Assembly: GCA_947177115.1 (NCBI GenBank) | Contig: CAMWTG010000140.1 | Coordinates: 1 to 7,300, forward strand | Direction: 5' to 3' | From: an uncultured Clostridia bacterium | GTDB lineage: Bacteria > Bacillota > Clostridia > Oscillospirales > Oscillospiraceae | DNA: 7,300 nt | In this document: one piece after another, positions 6,304 through 7,300 of the stretch | Position numbering within the stretch: the first letter of the stretch is position 1 | How the letters are laid out: each line of letters starts with the position of its first letter | Made by a program: the position numbers and the translations under genes | The notes under the pieces: model-generated | Told to the model about the DNA's origin: nothing | Databases searched by the model: none | What the model saw: only the letters and a program-made list of their open reading frames with translations

Positions 6304-6605
6304 TATGCCACGTAAAACACAAAATAGATTTTTCGTTTATCCCTCCTCCGTTTGACCGCGGCGGTACGGCTGCTGAAAAAGAACTTGTGGCAGACGCCGC
6401 GCTATGATATCATGGGCTCAGCATTATAGCGGGATTCAAAATGGTTGATACCGGCCATGGGATCGCGGATGACGGCGACCTGGATGATATACATGCGCTG
6501 TACCGGCTGGAAGTATGGAGAGAACCGGCCGTAAATTACTCTTTCCATATCAATCAGAAGCCTGCATGCGGGTCCTGACAGGGGCCCGGGAGAGGAGGAA
6601 CGCTG
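6304..6605. other. Divergent intergenic region with ORF scraps
   Basis: About 300 bases separate the leftward block from the rightward YdeI-family gene. The first part is AT-rich (about 6313-6340). A CGGAGGAGGG run read leftward (6350-6341) looks like a ribosome binding site but has no start codon behind it. Rightward, 25 codons from a TTG at 6352 to a TAG at 6429 are open and GC-rich but unrecognised. A 45-codon ORF at 6441-6578 is listed separately. I see no convincing promoter for the rightward gene, no RNA gene and no repeat of note. Confidence 0.5.
6441..6578 (+). pseudogene. 45-codon ORF, possible gene remnant
   Basis: The frame runs from ATG 6441 to TGA 6576-6578. Its peptide starts MVDTGHGIADDGDLDDIHAL. 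VDTGHGI resembles the D-[TN]-G-x-G-I box of histidine-kinase ATPase domains, with a D-L-x-x-I spacing after it. Alternatively, GDLDDIHALYRL resembles the first helix of GNAT acetyltransferases. Neither family's later motifs follow, there is no ribosome binding site, and the frame is closed by TGA at 6405. It may be the scrap of a decayed gene or chance. Confidence 0.2.
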
Positions 6606-7166
6606 ATGGACGGCATATTACAGTTTGCCAACAGGGAAGAATTCAGAAAGTGGCTCAGCGGTCACTGCCTGTCAAGCACCGGCGTTTGGCTTTTATTCGG
6701 CAAGACCGGCGGGCCGGAAACGATAAAAGCGGAGGAAGCGCTGGAAGAAGCCCTCTGTTTTGGATGGATCGATGGACAGATGCAGCGTATCGATGATAAG
6801 ACTTACAAGAAATATTTTTCGCTACGCAGAGAGAAGAGCAAGTGGTCGGAGAAAAATAAGGCGCTGGCCAACAGCCTGGAAGAACGAGGGCTGATGACCA
6901 ATTTCGGCAGGAAGAAAATAGAGGAGGCCCGGAAAAACGGCCAGTGGCACGCGCCAAAACCCGCGGCGGTTACAGAGGAACAAATTGCCTGCGTATCCGT
7001 AATGCTGGAAGGATATGAGCCTGCTTGTACAAATTTTCTGGCCATGCCCCTGTCTGTAAAGAAAACCTACACACGGGCATATTTTGACGCAAAGACGGAT
7101 GCCGGGCGGGCAAAGCGGCTGGCCTGGATGGTAGATAGGCTTAATAGAAATTTGAAGCCTATGTAA
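6606..7166 (+). CDS. YdeI/OmpD-associated (OmdA) family protein
   Basis: This is a 186-residue soluble protein. Its central part has the family pattern: EEALCFGWIDGQ (47-58), then a basic stretch SLRREKSKWSEKN (72-84) and GLMTNFGRKKIEEARKNGQW (95-114). The C-terminal quarter has Y-x-R-A-Y-F-x-A-K-T-x-x-x-R-A-K-R (about 155-171), as in the OmdA domain. Proteins of this group are widespread. They are annotated as YdeI/OmpD-associated and in some bacteria linked to peptide or bacteriocin resistance, but the biochemical activity is not settled. Length is normal and no key segment is missing. The ATG has AGGAGG 7 bases upstream (6593-6598). It is transcribed away from the dnaD operon and stands alone in the window. 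Base composition is visibly less GC-rich than in the dnaC and transporter genes, which could reflect more recent acquisition. No clear terminator follows. Confidence 0.88.
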   Translation: MDGILQFANREEFRKWLSGHCLSSTGVWLLFGKTGGPETIKAEEALEEALCFGWIDGQMQRIDDKTYKKYFSLRREKSKWSEKNKALANSLEERGLMTNFGRKKIEEARKNGQWHAPKPAAVTEEQIACVSVMLEGYEPACTNFLAMPLSVKKTYTRAYFDAKTDAGRAKRLAWMVDRLNRNLKPM

Positions 7167-7252
7167 CCCGTGTGTACGCGAATACCCTGTGGCGGTTTTC
7201 TGCATAGATCAGCCAGGAGAAACACATAGCCAGACAGGCTGCCGGCAGGGAG

Positions 7253-7281
7253 TGTCCAAACTAAAGATATTATGCTATAAT
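7253..7281 (+). promoter_or_regulatory. Extended -10 promoter pointing out of the right edge
   Basis: A perfect TATAAT (7276-7281) is preceded by TGC, making an extended -10 element. The 17-base-spaced upstream hexamer TGTCCA (7253-7258) matches the -35 consensus only weakly, which extended -10 promoters tolerate. An ATG at 7290 with AAGGA close before it (7282-7286) could open a gene beginning Met-Arg-Ile. However, transcription would start at almost that point, so the true start may be beyond the window. Between the YdeI-family stop and this site I see nothing else. Confidence 0.45.
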
Positions 7282-7300
7282 AAGGAATTATGAGAATACA

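Overview
The window looks like part of a GC-rich Bacillota chromosome, most likely a gut-type member of the Oscillospirales (Flavonifractor/Lawsonibacter-like). The reasons are high GC in most genes, purine-rich AGGAGG-type ribosome binding sites, a DnaD-domain plus DnaC-type loader pair, an LTA-synthase-like sulfatase and a ParB/Noc-type protein. This assignment is inferred from gene content; no database was searched.

Layout. Almost everything from 1 to about 6300 is read leftward (minus strand). In transcription order it holds: a possible 39-codon ORF (6303-6184), a DnaD-domain replication protein (to 5151), a DnaC/DnaI-type AAA+ helicase loader (5150-4149, abutting the DnaD stop), a sodium:neurotransmitter-symporter-family transporter (4080-2698) closed by a strong hairpin terminator, an LTA-synthase-like membrane sulfatase with its own promoter (2494-623), a small membrane protein with a BamE/SmpA-like tail split by an in-frame TAA (603-190), and the first 30 codons of a ParB/Noc-type protein (90 to the left edge). 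A divergent intergenic stretch of about 300 bases with only ORF scraps separates this block from a plus-strand YdeI/OmpD-associated family gene (6606-7166). The right end carries an extended -10 promoter pointing out of the window.

How the genes fit together. The DnaD-like and DnaC-like proteins would act together to load the replicative helicase. The ParB/Noc-type protein would act in chromosome partition or nucleoid occlusion. The transporter and sulfatase serve the cell envelope and have no obvious functional link to replication. The terminator at 2631-2679 and the promoter at 2535-2563 split the leftward block into at least two transcription units.

Most useful observations. (1) A long inverted repeat (92-112 / 150-173) would bury the ribosome binding site of the ParB/Noc-type gene. 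(2) The DnaD-like gene has a promoter and a good ribosome binding site placed for an ATC codon, with no conventional start where one is expected. (3) The sulfatase very probably starts at a TTG, because the upstream in-frame ATG lies inside its promoter. (4) The small BamE-like gene is interrupted by one ochre codon with clear coding sequence continuing in the same frame. (5) An unannotated 39-codon ORF lies upstream of the DnaD-like gene. I see no phage, CRISPR, insertion sequence, tRNA or rRNA, and no clear new multi-gene defence or biosynthetic system.
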